The notes beneath the pieces are model-generated. The model did not search any database, was not told the DNA's origin, and saw nothing but the letters and a program-made list of their open reading frames with translations. This document shows positions 1 through 8,882 of a DNA stretch of 40,349 bases, piece by piece. How positions within the stretch are numbered: position 1 is the stretch's first letter; each line of letters starts with the position of its first letter. The translations under genes were made by a program, and so were the position numbers. Source of the DNA: a virus; IMG/VR virus record IMGVR_UViG_3300027749_000010, positions 1 to 40,349 of that record. One strand, written 5' to 3'.

Positions 1-127
1 TCAGTGGTAGAACCAGTGAAAGAACTGTTAGAACCTGTAACAGCAGTCAAAGTGCCTGATGGAACAACTGGAGTAAACGCAACAGCGCCAACACCGTTAG
101 CAACACCGTATTTACCAGCGTACACAA
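1..127. repeat. Left copy of 127-bp terminal direct repeat
   Basis: Identical base for base to 40223-40349. A repeat of exactly 127 bp at contig ends is what a de Bruijn assembler with k=127 leaves on a circular or circularly permuted template, so it most likely marks closure rather than a biological terminal repeat. It lies inside a coding sequence that reads through without a frameshift when the ends are joined. Confidence 0.95.
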
Positions 128-431
128 CACCAACTGTGGTGCTAGAAAACACTACGTAGTAGATACCACCAGTAGAGTCGCCAGACACAGCAGATGCTGG
201 GAAGTAAACAAACGCATTAGCGTAAGTTGTTGGTAAAGCAGTTCCCAAAGTAACAGTACCGCTAGTAGCGATAGTGCCAGTGTTTGCAACGATAACTGGA
301 ATACCAGACTCGCTCAAAGTACGTGGGAAATATTGAACTTGACCTTGTGTGCCAAGAACGCCAGTGATATCACCAGTGTTGACATCAGATACAAATGCGG
401 AGTTGTACTCTTTCCAAGCTAATGTAGCCAT
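1..431 (-). CDS. Virion protein downstream of the capsid gene (5' part; continues at 40349)
   Basis: Start is the ATG at 431-429 behind the ribosome site AAAGGAAAAAATC. The first 102 codons lead in frame into the piece annotated at 39847-40349 once the circular ends are joined, giving a 268-aa protein. It starts MATLAWKEYNSAF and is rich in Thr, Ser, Gly and Val with the look of beta-sandwich repeats, no charged clusters and no membrane segment. It follows the major capsid gene by 51 bp in the same operon. That place, and the composition, suggest a head decoration or minor capsid protein, but no family was recognised. Truncation here is only due to where the circle was opened. Confidence 0.85.
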   Translation of the reverse strand, partial: MATLAWKEYNSAFVSDVNTGDITGVLGTQGQVQYFPRTLSESGIPVIVANTGTIATSGTVTLGTALPTTYANAFVYFPASAVSGDSTGGIYYVVFSSTTVGVVYAGKYGVANGVGAVAFTPVVPSGTLTAVTGSNSSFTGSTT

Positions 432-482
432 GATTTTTTCCTTTAAAAGATTTGAAAAAGGGGGTGATTAGCCCCCTAGAAA

Positions 483-1637
483 TTACGCGATGTAGCGTTG
501 TACTTGAGTAGAAGCGCGTTGTGTAGTAACAACAGTACCTGTTGTCATTCCAGCCAACACAGCCACACCAGCAGGGTTACGCACAATCAAAGTGCCTTCC
601 ATGATGTATTGATCTAAGCTGGCATCAGCGTTAGAGAACACTTCATTGTTAGGACCAAGTTCGCGCAAGCTACCCCATTGAACAACATCAGGGTTCAAGA
701 ACAAGATAGACGTATTGTCAGCACCTGTTTGATCCATAACCCATGAGTCATCGATTTGGTATGTGTAGTTGAAATCACCTTCGTATGTACCAATCGTGTC
801 GCCCTTGTCAGCAGGGTTAAAACGGTTGATAGAACGGCTCTGAGGAATGTTGTCAGAGATAGTAGTACGCAACGATGTTGGCACAACCATGTTAGTGATC
901 TTGGCATTAAAACGCTGTTCTGCAACAGTCACCAATTGCTTGTACAGCACGGGGCTGAAAGCTTGCAATGTTTGACCAGTAGAGAAAGAGAAATAACCCA
1001 AACCAGCGTTAGACAACAGACCGTTGAAAGGCGTGTTAGTAGAAGTGGTAGAAGTTGTGTCGTTGCTGTCAGAAGTAGCCAAGTTCAAAACTGCTGTACC
1101 GCTGGTTGGGTTACCAGAACGTGTACCTGCGAATGAATACAACGAGCCGAAACGACGACCGTTGTTAGGGCTAGTGCCTTGGCTAGATGCTTGACCAGAG
1201 TACTTGATAGAAGCACCGTCAGCACGAACCATTTGCAACTCAACGTCAAACATAATCTCAGTCAATTGCTTGACTTCTTGATATGCCTGTGGATCGCCAC
1301 CAGCTTGTTCAACAGCACGAGCAGTACCAGTGGCACCGATCACAGTTGTGAAAATCTGTGTGTAGTTACCGCAGTTAGCACGGGTGTTAGATGCGGCATC
1401 AGATGCTGCAACGCCAGCGCCTTCCAACTTTGCGTTCAAAGCTGGTGTGCGGAAGTAGTCATTAGGCCAAATGTGCAAAGTCGAATTGATTTTGCGCTTC
1501 TTTGACATAGCCATGTTAGTGATTGGGGTACGGTCTTTAACATAGTTAGAGACTGTGAGGTCGAGGTCTTTGACCACGATGTCGGTTGTATAGGAACCGT
1601 TACCATTGCCAAGATTGGCGGAGGTGATAGTAGACAT
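483..1637 (-). CDS. Major capsid protein, SU10/DUF5309-like
   Basis: 384 aa. Begins MSTITSANLGNG and then carries the DLTVSNYVKDRTPITNMAMS-like start typical of the SU10-type major head protein family (DUF5309), with an HK97-like fold expected. Residues 60-130 include the conserved NYTQIFTTVIGATGTARAVE stretch, and the C-terminal part contains SILFLNPDVVQWGSLRELGP, also typical. The start is well placed behind AAGGAAAACTTAA. It follows the scaffold gene and precedes a probable decoration protein, the usual order for the head module. It would form the icosahedral shell. Family assignment is by eye; role is well supported by context. Confidence 0.85.
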   Translation of the reverse strand: MSTITSANLGNGNGSYTTDIVVKDLDLTVSNYVKDRTPITNMAMSKKRKINSTLHIWPNDYFRTPALNAKLEGAGVAASDAASNTRANCGNYTQIFTTVIGATGTARAVEQAGGDPQAYQEVKQLTEIMFDVELQMVRADGASIKYSGQASSQGTSPNNGRRFGSLYSFAGTRSGNPTSGTAVLNLATSDSNDTTSTTSTNTPFNGLLSNAGLGYFSFSTGQTLQAFSPVLYKQLVTVAEQRFNAKITNMVVPTSLRTTISDNIPQSRSINRFNPADKGDTIGTYEGDFNYTYQIDDSWVMDQTGADNTSILFLNPDVVQWGSLRELGPNNEVFSNADASLDQYIMEGTLIVRNPAGVAVLAGMTTGTVVTTQRASTQVQRYIA

Positions 1638-1657
1638 TTAAGTTTTCCTTAGAAGAT

Positions 1658-2764
1658 TTAACGAGTTCTGCGTTTATTAGACGCAAGCATTGTTGCCAAA
1701 AGGTCACGCGCTGCATTCTTATCGCCAGCTTGCGCTTTCTTTTGAAGTTCTTCGGCTTTGTTATCAGGACTAGTCTTGGCTTTTGCTTTGGGCTGATTAG
1801 CTGCTGCTAACGAACCACCTGCATTACGCACTTTAGGACCATCCCTAAACTTCAAACCATCACGAACAAGGCCAAGTAAGTATTCGTCACTAGAAACCAA
1901 ATCAATGTTTGGTACACCAGGCACGAATGACCCATTAGCGCCTTTCCAGTCCTTGACTAGCTTTTCCCGAAGTTCGGTAAAGTTAGCCTTGTTTTTCAGT
2001 TCGGCATCAGTGAAATTCTGACGCGCTTTCTCAAGTTCTCCCTGCACAAATGCAGATCGGTGTTGATAGAACTGCTCAACTTTAGGTCTGTTCGCCTTAA
2101 TGAACTCGCTCTTTTCTTGGATCAACTGTGCGTTTTGACGGTAAGCCGCCTCTGCCTCACTACGTTTGATCTCATCAGTAGCACTCTTGTAGATTTGCTC
2201 CCATTGCTGGTTATATTGCTGAAGGGTTACCAGTTCATCCGCTGCCTGTTGTAACTGCGGTTGAATCGTTAACTCTAGACCAATCTGCAATCCATCTAGT
2301 TCTTTACGACGATTCGCTTCATATTCTTCAAAATCAGCACGTTCAGCTTTAAGCTTACGCGCATTTTCATGAATAGCACTACCTTGACCAAGAATCGCAG
2401 CAGCCCTTGATACTGGAATTTCCACAAAGCCGCCTTCTGCGTCCTTGTTTGGAATCCTCCACATCATGTCGGGATTCTGCTCTGCAAACTCTAGAAAATT
2501 AACTGTATCGGTTACACCATCGGTGGCCTCTTCAGTGTTTTCATTGTCTACAGCCTCTGTAGTCTCTGTTGCACCATTTTCAGGTTCGGCTTCAGGAGCC
2601 GCCTCAGGGGAATCAACAACTGTTTCTTCTTGTCCTGCTGGAGGAGCGGTACTACCATTTGGCTGCGGATTGTTACGCTTGTTAGCGGCAATCATCGCTG
2701 CTATGTTCTGTTCTGCACTACCAGTTTGCTCAGTGGCGGTCGCGTTTGCGATTACGTCTGACAT
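1658..2764 (-). CDS. Scaffold protein of the procapsid
   Basis: 368 aa, very rich in Glu, Gln, Ala and Lys. Residues 1-90 are disordered (Pro/Glu/Thr-rich), followed by a short conserved piece (NFLEFAEQNPDMMWRIPNKD), a long predicted coiled coil at about 130-260 (many ELE/QLQQ/KRSEAEA heptads), and a basic C-terminus ending KRRTR. This pattern and the place between portal and capsid genes fit an internal scaffold that directs capsid assembly and leaves before maturation. No protease motif is visible. Start at 2764 is behind AGGG; the capsid start lies 20 bp after the stop. Confidence 0.8.
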   Translation of the reverse strand: MSDVIANATATEQTGSAEQNIAAMIAANKRNNPQPNGSTAPPAGQEETVVDSPEAAPEAEPENGATETTEAVDNENTEEATDGVTDTVNFLEFAEQNPDMMWRIPNKDAEGGFVEIPVSRAAAILGQGSAIHENARKLKAERADFEEYEANRRKELDGLQIGLELTIQPQLQQAADELVTLQQYNQQWEQIYKSATDEIKRSEAEAAYRQNAQLIQEKSEFIKANRPKVEQFYQHRSAFVQGELEKARQNFTDAELKNKANFTELREKLVKDWKGANGSFVPGVPNIDLVSSDEYLLGLVRDGLKFRDGPKVRNAGGSLAAANQPKAKAKTSPDNKAEELQKKAQAGDKNAARDLLATMLASNKRRTR

Positions 2765-2781
2765 ATATTACCCTATTTTCG

Positions 2782-3102
2782 TTAAAGTTCGGCTTTTTTA
2801 CTAGCCACCCTAGCGAGATATTCAGTCTTCTCCACGAAGTCAATGAAATCACGCACTCCAGCAACATAATATGCGTTGCCAATCCTTTCCTCGTCGGTTC
2901 TGGCTTCTTCAAGCCTTTCCAACATGTTGAACCGATAAAGGTTAAACATCAATGCAAAATCCGTGTTTAGCATCAGCCGACTAGCGACCTCGCCATTCTG
3001 GATTACTAGAGTTCGTTTTTCAACATTGGCCTCCTTATAAGCATCCGTTGCTTTAGTTCTGCGGTTAAAGTATTCCCTGACATTCTTTACAAGACTTTTC
3101 AT
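2782..3102 (-). CDS. Small alpha-helical protein between portal and scaffold
   Basis: 106 aa, mostly charged helix (KNVREYFNRRTKATDAYKEA, LERLEEARTDEERIGNAYYV), no membrane segment or cysteine. Start codon follows AAGGATTTGTA. It lies between portal and scaffold genes with gaps of 9 and 17 bp, so it is co-translated with the head proteins and may be a minor head-assembly factor, but I do not recognise a family. The function remains unknown. Confidence 0.7.
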   Translation of the reverse strand: MKSLVKNVREYFNRRTKATDAYKEANVEKRTLVIQNGEVASRLMLNTDFALMFNLYRFNMLERLEEARTDEERIGNAYYVAGVRDFIDFVEKTEYLARVASKKAEL

Positions 3103-3111
3103 TACAAATCC

Positions 3112-5283
3112 TTAATCTATTTCTACAGCGCTAAGTTTGCCTCTTTTTGCTGCCATCATTTCAAACATGTTGTCGGTATCAATATCTTCTGCTTTCTTTA
3201 TGTTCAAAGCAGCTATGGTTTCAGATTCCTTAGTCTTGGCTGCGTTTAGCCCAACCTTAGATTGGATTTCTTGCTGTTCAGGTGATGGGCCTTTTTGTGA
3301 CTTGGCTTGCATAACCTTGGCTGCTTCTTCCAATGTAGGCAGATAAGAATCACAATTCTTTACACCTAAAGTATACAAAGTGTCCTCAAATGGCCTTCTA
3401 GCCTTAGCAAACAACTCTGGAACACTTGGGTCAAGTTGGGCAACTAATTGGGCAAATTGGGCTTGCGCTTGGGCAATCAATTGTTGGCGGGTTAGGCGGT
3501 TCTCGTCTGACAAGAAACCTAAGGCCAAATCAATGTTGATCATGTTGCGGTCAATAAAATCAAAGTTTTCCATAGACTTGGCATCTAGGAAGCCTGTGCC
3601 TGGAGACATAGCTTCTGCCAACTGTTGCATGTTGTAGTCATCAGAGTACTGGATCATGGTCTTCCAGACTATGTAGATCAAGTCTTTTAAGCCAACAGCA
3701 CAGTTCTTAACCATCTCATCTTGGATAAGTTGATTTGGACCCATAGCTAATTGCAACTTGTAACCACTGTTGCCGTCTTTCATAACCTCTGGGTTAAGGG
3801 TATCGGCAGGGTTAGTCATGCCCAACATACGGCTTGTGTCTTGGTCAAAGCGCTGCATAGCGTCTTGGACATACGCCAAGTTGCCTTCCATTGCTTGGAA
3901 CTCATAGATGTGCTTAGTAGGATCAAACTTGCGATCCAACACAAACAATGCAGATACTCCGCGCTGAATCTCTTCTGCATCTATAAACTCAGGGTTTACA
4001 CCTATGCGTGGTGTAGATGCTTGCATAGCAAAGGCAATCTCAGCACGGTTAATGGCTGTCTTGTATTCCTGTAACGGGACAAGACGCTCTGCTTGGCTGT
4101 AACCAAAGAAGTTACCAACAATAGGCTTAGGACACATTACCGCCAGAGGGATAAAGTCCACTTCCTTGACGTACAAGATGTAAGAACCTGAATAGCAGAT
4201 TTCTATAGTTTCTTCGTCGCCATCATTGTCAATGTCTCTTTTTAACCACGCTGTGGTCAACATAACCACACGGCTATAGCGGTCTGCACCTGCGGAGGCA
4301 ATAACACCTTGGCCTGGCACTGGGGTTGAATCCCTAGCGTGTAGGGCTAAATCGTTCTCCAAAGCACCAGCCTGATATGCGCCAGCAGGACCGTAAGCAG
4401 CGTGGTCAGCAAACTTCTCTAGGTCAATGTATGGATACTGAGACTTGGCTTCATGGATTGTCATGGGCTCATAAAAGCCACAGAAGTCTTGTCTACGAAT
4501 GCCTGGGATTGTCGGATTACACACAAAGTAATGTTGTGCAACATGTTTGATTTGGATATTGGTTGAATAGCCTGTCAGCTTGTACTTAGCGCGATAGATG
4601 GTGTGCGCCTTAATAGCGTCTTGCACCTCATCGGTTGTTGGTTCGGTTGGCTGGCCTGTCTCGTCAGGCATCATGGTTTCTTGGGCTACACCCTGTAAAT
4701 CCACATCAATCCTACGCATCTGCTGGCGCTTGGCTGTCAAACCTTTTTCAGCAGCCATGATTTCAAATGATCTCAGATTGTCTCTAGTGCCTTCAACTTC
4801 TTTGTATTGGGTAATTTGTTCGCGCACGGGTGATGCCATGACTACACCGCACTTGTGGAGCAGAGAGTCTTGCGCCCAGTCACGAACAAATTGATAAGAA
4901 TCATTCTTACTATTTAAAAAATGTAAGGCCATCTTTGCTGCTTGACGCGCACCAGCAGCATCAGCCTCAGAGAATCTTTCAAACTCAAAGTTAATCTTTC
5001 CGTCTGGCATCAAGCATTTAGTAATGACGGCAGTCGAGTAATCAATGCCTGGACTTACCACGGGGGAAATATAATCAATGCCCCTAACTGGCTCTGTAGA
5101 GTTAGATACCGCAATGTTTAAGTAATGGTAATCACTTAGGCGGTTAAGCGTATTCTTGGCTTGGGTAAGACGAAGATAGTCCACCATCTTGAGGTAGGCT
5201 TCATGGGCAACTTGATACTCTATGCCTTTGTTACCAGGGGGGCTTTCCAAACTCTCAACTATCAAATTTTGTTTATCTAACAT
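3112..5283 (-). CDS. Portal protein, P22-like size
   Basis: With the start at 5283 the product is 723 aa, close to the P22 portal (725 aa). This start is preferred over an upstream ATG at 5334 because it sits directly after the terminase stop with AAAGGATATGAC before it; the longer form would overlap the terminase by 50 bp. Portal-type features include ISPVVSPGIDYSTAVITKCLM near residue 70, an acidic RDIDNDGDEETIEICYSGSY segment, and a C-terminal Gln/Ala-rich helical barrel-like region (QQLIAQAQAQFAQLVAQL). It would form the dodecameric DNA channel at one capsid vertex and dock the terminase during packaging. Confidence 0.88.
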   Translation of the reverse strand: MLDKQNLIVESLESPPGNKGIEYQVAHEAYLKMVDYLRLTQAKNTLNRLSDYHYLNIAVSNSTEPVRGIDYISPVVSPGIDYSTAVITKCLMPDGKINFEFERFSEADAAGARQAAKMALHFLNSKNDSYQFVRDWAQDSLLHKCGVVMASPVREQITQYKEVEGTRDNLRSFEIMAAEKGLTAKRQQMRRIDVDLQGVAQETMMPDETGQPTEPTTDEVQDAIKAHTIYRAKYKLTGYSTNIQIKHVAQHYFVCNPTIPGIRRQDFCGFYEPMTIHEAKSQYPYIDLEKFADHAAYGPAGAYQAGALENDLALHARDSTPVPGQGVIASAGADRYSRVVMLTTAWLKRDIDNDGDEETIEICYSGSYILYVKEVDFIPLAVMCPKPIVGNFFGYSQAERLVPLQEYKTAINRAEIAFAMQASTPRIGVNPEFIDAEEIQRGVSALFVLDRKFDPTKHIYEFQAMEGNLAYVQDAMQRFDQDTSRMLGMTNPADTLNPEVMKDGNSGYKLQLAMGPNQLIQDEMVKNCAVGLKDLIYIVWKTMIQYSDDYNMQQLAEAMSPGTGFLDAKSMENFDFIDRNMINIDLALGFLSDENRLTRQQLIAQAQAQFAQLVAQLDPSVPELFAKARRPFEDTLYTLGVKNCDSYLPTLEEAAKVMQAKSQKGPSPEQQEIQSKVGLNAAKTKESETIAALNIKKAEDIDTDNMFEMMAAKRGKLSAVEID

Positions 5284-5284
5284 G

Positions 5285-6877
5285 TCATATCCTTTGGATT
5301 TTTCCCTCAATCGGGTTAAAGCGTCTAGCTTCAAATGTATTGGCTCGGCTCACTACAGATTCACCATGTCCTTGAACTAATGCCAATATACCAATACGAG
5401 CAGAGTCGATATGGTCATCAGGGTCAGAAAATCGTCCATGTTCGTCAATAGCATAATTTCTTGCTTCGTCTAGGAATTCAATACATGATTCATTTATCAT
5501 TAATGTACCTCGCTCCATGCCTAAGCGCATTATATTGATTCCGTAAGCTTTATGGTTCGTGACCTTACCTTGGTCGTTAACTGGGTTAAGAATAGCGCCC
5601 TGAATACAGTTAAGCCCATATGTGTCCTCAAATACCTCCCGAACAGACTGCTCCGTAAGGGTGTAGCGCCCTGCGGTAGCCGCATCATGTGGAAGGGCGA
5701 TTGGAACTCCTTTAGACTCTTTGTCCAGCAAGTAATGTACGTATTCATCTGGCGTTTCCCCAGACGGGATTTTGACTTGCCTGTGAAGGTAAATAATCTC
5801 CTGTATTGCATCTCTAAAGAAGAACGAAATAACTGTCGGGTCATTCTTAATTCCTAAGTCAAAGCTAATCAGTCTTTCTAATTTTTCGTTGTTACGTAAA
5901 TCTGTATCTGTGCCTTTGTAGGTAGGCCAGTTAAGGATAGGGAACACCACACCTTTACCAACCAATGGGATGCCCTTCATACGGCAATCCCTCTCCCACG
6001 GCATAAAGTCGCGGGACAACTGTTCTCTCTCAGACTGGCTAAAGAATGCCTCGCCCCATTCGTTCTCATATGGGATATCGTCCCAAGTTACCCGCACATG
6101 GGAGTAACCTTCTACCTGATCCCAGAACTTACGTACTAACCCTGAGAGTCCTTTAAGTGGGGTGAATGAGCATATAACCTGTCCGTTTCTAGCTGCTGTA
6201 CGGACAACAAGTTCTGAGAAAGTTTCATCTGGTGGCTGCTCATCGAGGACAACAAGGTCGAGTTCAAATCCTTGCAGGTGTCTAACTTGTTGGGTGTAGT
6301 TGGAGAAGTACAGTTTGGATTTACCACCTGATTCGTGCCAGACTTCAATAGATAACACGTTTTGTCCATCGGATCGGTAAGACTTGTCATCAATGCACTC
6401 CTTAGGGATTGAACCTGTTCCCAGCTTATATGCTTGCTTAATGTCATCACATCCAAGCAATTTGGCTTGTAGCGTCTTGGCTACCTGCTCCCATGATTCA
6501 CCAGCGCACATGGCAATGATGGGCTTATCCCAGCGCTTGCCTTTCCAGTTTGGCGGGTATCTGCCTGTCAGGTGGTAAGCAGTCTCAAAGGTACTAGCAA
6601 TGGTTTTACCTGCGCGGTTGGCAGCAATCATGCCTCTACGGGCTGAGTGTGCGCCAGTCTTAAAAAACTCTTCTTGGTACTTAAATGGCCTAAACCACTT
6701 TAATTGGTTGAATTGCATGTCATGGGCTAACTTGTCCCGTGCCATCATCATCTTCTTTTTTTGTTCGCCATCAAGAGCAGTAGTCGCTCTTTTGCCACCC
6801 GCCAATTTAACAAGGTACTTTAATGCTCGGTCTTTGTAGATTGGCTGGATGTAGTCACTTGCTTCACTTTTTGCCAT
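5285..6877 (-). CDS. Terminase large subunit (packaging ATPase and nuclease)
   Basis: 530 aa. The N-terminal ATPase shows a Walker A variant AANRAGKT at residues 85-92 and Walker B LDLVVLDE at 206-213, followed by the coupling motif CSFTPLKG near 236. The C-terminal RNase H-like nuclease starts with ISFDLGIKNDP (Asp340) and ends with a late DDHIDSAR acid motif. It cuts concatemeric DNA and drives it through the portal by ATP hydrolysis. The start overlaps the upstream 63-aa gene by 14 bp, and the portal gene follows at once. Family is certain; whether it cuts at a fixed cos site or headful-style cannot be read here. Confidence 0.95.
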   Translation of the reverse strand: MAKSEASDYIQPIYKDRALKYLVKLAGGKRATTALDGEQKKKMMMARDKLAHDMQFNQLKWFRPFKYQEEFFKTGAHSARRGMIAANRAGKTIASTFETAYHLTGRYPPNWKGKRWDKPIIAMCAGESWEQVAKTLQAKLLGCDDIKQAYKLGTGSIPKECIDDKSYRSDGQNVLSIEVWHESGGKSKLYFSNYTQQVRHLQGFELDLVVLDEQPPDETFSELVVRTAARNGQVICSFTPLKGLSGLVRKFWDQVEGYSHVRVTWDDIPYENEWGEAFFSQSEREQLSRDFMPWERDCRMKGIPLVGKGVVFPILNWPTYKGTDTDLRNNEKLERLISFDLGIKNDPTVISFFFRDAIQEIIYLHRQVKIPSGETPDEYVHYLLDKESKGVPIALPHDAATAGRYTLTEQSVREVFEDTYGLNCIQGAILNPVNDQGKVTNHKAYGINIMRLGMERGTLMINESCIEFLDEARNYAIDEHGRFSDPDDHIDSARIGILALVQGHGESVVSRANTFEARRFNPIEGKIQRI

Positions 6878-7055
6878 ATGTATCTCGTATGTTTAACAAG
6901 ATATTAGCCGCGCTTGCTAAGTAATAAACCTCGAAAGGAAGAAGCTTGAACTCGCCCTGTAAATCTTTTTGTAACCATTCAAGACTTTTACGAGCGCAAA
7001 CTTCTGCCTGTCCATGCAATCTCTGCTGAAATTTTGCAGAGTGATCTTGTTCCAT
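6864..7055 (-). CDS. Small conserved protein upstream of TerL
   Basis: 63 aa, helical, with LLPFEVYYLASAANILLNIRD in the C-terminal half. The start codon directly follows the TAA of the 213-aa gene and the stop overlaps the terminase start by 14 bp, so translation is coupled to both. A small partner of the terminase is conceivable, but it is shorter than known small subunits and has no obvious DNA-binding motif. Function unknown. Confidence 0.7.
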   Translation of the reverse strand: MEQDHSAKFQQRLHGQAEVCARKSLEWLQKDLQGEFKLLPFEVYYLASAANILLNIRDTYGKK

Positions 7056-7697
7056 TTAAGCCCAAGGATCAGCGATATTCTTAGCCGATACGCTTACCAT
7101 GTCTCTGTCAATTAAGGTCCATACACCACCACCTTTTTCGCCTATCAGATAGGTGTGGAGGCCACGCCCACGCTCAGTGAAAGTGCCATCAGGTCTACGC
7201 ATGATCAGCTCTTCTGTACGGGGATCAAGCCATGTGTACTTCTCTGGAACTGTCTGTCCATATTTGTTGATACGTGAGCCAACAGCGATCTGCTCAACAG
7301 GTGCTACCACTTGGTAAGTAATCAATCCATTCTCATACTTGCGGAAGTCAATAGCCACCTTCTTGTCAGACTGTGGGTCTAACGGGTGTGGCATATTGGT
7401 AGCGCCAAAGTAATGGACTTGTGATCCAGCATCAGGCAATTCTTTGTTGCGTTCTGGCAATACTTTGAGTTCGTCAACAGGAATCAAATCTTTCTTATCT
7501 ACATAAGGATTCTCTGCTGTAATAAACTCAATTGGTATTTTTTTACCTTCAAGTGCATTCTTAGCCACTTGGTATTGATCTTCTTTTGGTTTGCCTACAA
7601 GGTCTAGAGCAATCTGTGTCTTGTCGTACACAAACTGCGCTAGATCTTTAGCCGTGGGTAAGTCGGCTTTTAAAGCCTCAATGTCATACGTTGCCAT
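7056..7697 (-). CDS. Conserved protein of the packaging module, unknown function
   Basis: 213 aa. N-terminal half is helical (YDIEALKADLPTAKDLAQFV); the C-terminal half looks beta-rich with conserved Gly and aromatic residues (KYTWLDPRTEELIMRRPDG, GGGVWTLIDRDM). No membrane segment. Start behind AAAGGAATAGT. It sits two genes before the terminase large subunit, so a role in packaging or head assembly is likely, but no domain was recognised. Confidence 0.7.
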   Translation of the reverse strand: MATYDIEALKADLPTAKDLAQFVYDKTQIALDLVGKPKEDQYQVAKNALEGKKIPIEFITAENPYVDKKDLIPVDELKVLPERNKELPDAGSQVHYFGATNMPHPLDPQSDKKVAIDFRKYENGLITYQVVAPVEQIAVGSRINKYGQTVPEKYTWLDPRTEELIMRRPDGTFTERGRGLHTYLIGEKGGGVWTLIDRDMVSVSAKNIADPWA

Positions 7698-7706
7698 ACT
7701 ATTCCT

Positions 7707-7862
7707 TTACTTTGTTTCTACAGTGGGTTCGTCTTCTACTATCTCATCACCAACTTGTGGCTTATGCTCTGTAATGTAATCCCAGGTTAATGGGACTTGC
7801 TTCTTGCCACAAATGGCAATCACGTTTTGATCTTGATCACGAATAAATGCATCAATAATCAT
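7707..7862 (-). CDS. Small acidic protein (51 aa)
   Basis: 51 aa, MIIDAFIRDQDQNVIAICG at the start and an acidic C-terminus (DEIVEDEPTVETK). Its ATG overlaps the stop of the previous gene (ATGA), and the next gene starts 9 bp later, which supports it as a real coupled gene. No family recognised. Confidence 0.65.
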   Translation of the reverse strand: MIIDAFIRDQDQNVIAICGKKQVPLTWDYITEHKPQVGDEIVEDEPTVETK

Positions 7863-8083
7863 GGGTTTACTTTAGCCTTCTCTTTAACAGTTTGGAACTT
7901 TCCATTGTTAGAGTTGTTAGTTGTTTGGTCAGACAAATGGCGAACTGTAAATGCATTTTTTACAGCAGTAGCAATAACTGCTCTACGCTCATTCTCTTCT
8001 TCAAAGCCAGCCAACTTGTCATTAATGCCTTTGGTCAAACCTTTAGACATTTGTTTACCACCAGAGATTACTCTTCCGTACAT
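7859..8083 (-). CDS. Small conserved protein, unknown function
   Basis: 74 aa, basic and helical, starting MYGRVISGGKQMSKG, with EEENERRAVIATAVKNAF in the middle and a polar Asn/Lys C-terminus. Located in a run of small genes before the packaging genes and joined to the next gene by an ATGA overlap. No membrane segment, cysteine pair or known domain. Confidence 0.6.
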   Translation of the reverse strand: MYGRVISGGKQMSKGLTKGINDKLAGFEEENERRAVIATAVKNAFTVRHLSDQTTNNSNNGKFQTVKEKAKVNP

Positions 8084-8090
8084 ATTAGCC

Positions 8091-8381
8091 TCACTTTAAA
8101 TAGTTGGTGCGGTCACTATTCATGTAACCATCATTGTGAATCTTGCCGTCATAGGTACAGTTTGTTTCAACCATAACTTTTTGCTTGCGACCGCCAGTAG
8201 CGCCAACAGAAGTGTTGCTAGTAGCACCCATACATTTAGGAGCGCCTTGTGCGCCTTTGGGTTGAGCCAAGCCACCCATAGGATTTGTAATAGCAGTTAC
8301 ACCCTTGTTGTGGGATGCTACGCGAGTAGATGCGTTGCCTTTGCGATTAGGAGCTTGGGTATACAAGAAATTGGTGGTCAT
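8091..8381 (-). CDS. Low-complexity Gly/Asn/Thr-rich protein
   Basis: 96 aa with low sequence complexity: repeated Gly, Asn, Thr, Lys, a PMGGLAQPKGAQGAPKCMG stretch and a single CTYDG near the C-terminus. The ATG overlaps the stop of the DUF6496-like gene (ATGA). Composition suggests a disordered or structural protein. Its place at the start of the late operon with other small basic proteins suggests a virion or assembly part, but no family was recognised. Confidence 0.55.
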   Translation of the reverse strand: MTTNFLYTQAPNRKGNASTRVASHNKGVTAITNPMGGLAQPKGAQGAPKCMGATSNTSVGATGGRKQKVMVETNCTYDGKIHNDGYMNSDRTNYLK

Positions 8382-8530
8382 TTTTTGCCTTTCGGTTTAC
8401 GTTTATCGTCAGAATCACGCTTCATAGAATACGCAATAGCGACTGCTTGTTTCATGGGTTTACCAGCATGCATTTCAGTCTTGATGTTTGACTTAAACGC
8501 TTTTTCGGACTTACCTTTTTTAAGTGGCAT
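8378..8530 (-). CDS. Small basic protein, DUF6496-like
   Basis: 50 aa. The pattern MPLKKGKSEKAF...SNIKTEMHAGKPMKQAVAIAY is that of a widespread small phage family (DUF6496-like), here followed by a Lys/Arg-rich tail ending KPKGKK. Strongly basic, so nucleic-acid binding is possible. It overlaps the following gene by ATGA and starts just after the upstream gene. The family's role is unknown. Confidence 0.75.
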   Translation of the reverse strand: MPLKKGKSEKAFKSNIKTEMHAGKPMKQAVAIAYSMKRDSDDKRKPKGKK

Positions 8531-8531
8531 T

Positions 8532-8882
8532 TTATACCTTTCGTAGTGAATCTAGGAAGTCGTCCATAGCATCATCTGCCGAGACTTCTTCTTCTCTTAC
8601 TATATTCTGTACATGCTCGATTGAGATGACAGGTGCGCGGGAAGACTCAAAGGGAGCCAACTTGTCCGCGATTCTAGCCTTATCTTTAATATCTAGTTCA
8701 TCTGACTGCATAGCCTCAATCAAGACTTCCATAGCCGTTTTTAGCGGGGGCAGTCCTTTGGCGATATGCTGCTCGTTTAATTGGTTAAACAAAGCCCCGT
8801 ATTCGGTTACGCGGTTAACTACCGACTTAGGCCGACCAACAGGGTTTTTGGTTTTAAGGGCTACAACTTTTTCGTCAGACAT
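8532..8882 (-). CDS. Candidate terminase small subunit
   Basis: 116 aa, helical. Residues 8-25 carry basic KTKNPVGRPKSVVNRV, an AT-hook-like GRPK. The middle part KDKARIADKLAPFESSRAPV resembles small terminase subunits of related phages, where a helical segment ends in a Pro-rich loop. The C-terminus is acidic (DDAMDDFLDSL), a common feature of the part that contacts the large subunit. It lies seven small genes upstream of TerL. Start follows AAAGGAATGGA and overlaps the preceding gene by 22 bp. The role is inferred from composition and context. Confidence 0.45.
   Translation of the reverse strand: MSDEKVVALKTKNPVGRPKSVVNRVTEYGALFNQLNEQHIAKGLPPLKTAMEVLIEAMQSDELDIKDKARIADKLAPFESSRAPVISIEHVQNIVREEEVSADDAMDDFLDSLRKV

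Noticed and set aside
756-1505. Plus-strand ORFs opposite the capsid gene
   Set aside because: Antisense shadows of the capsid coding sequence with no ribosome sites or protein-like composition.
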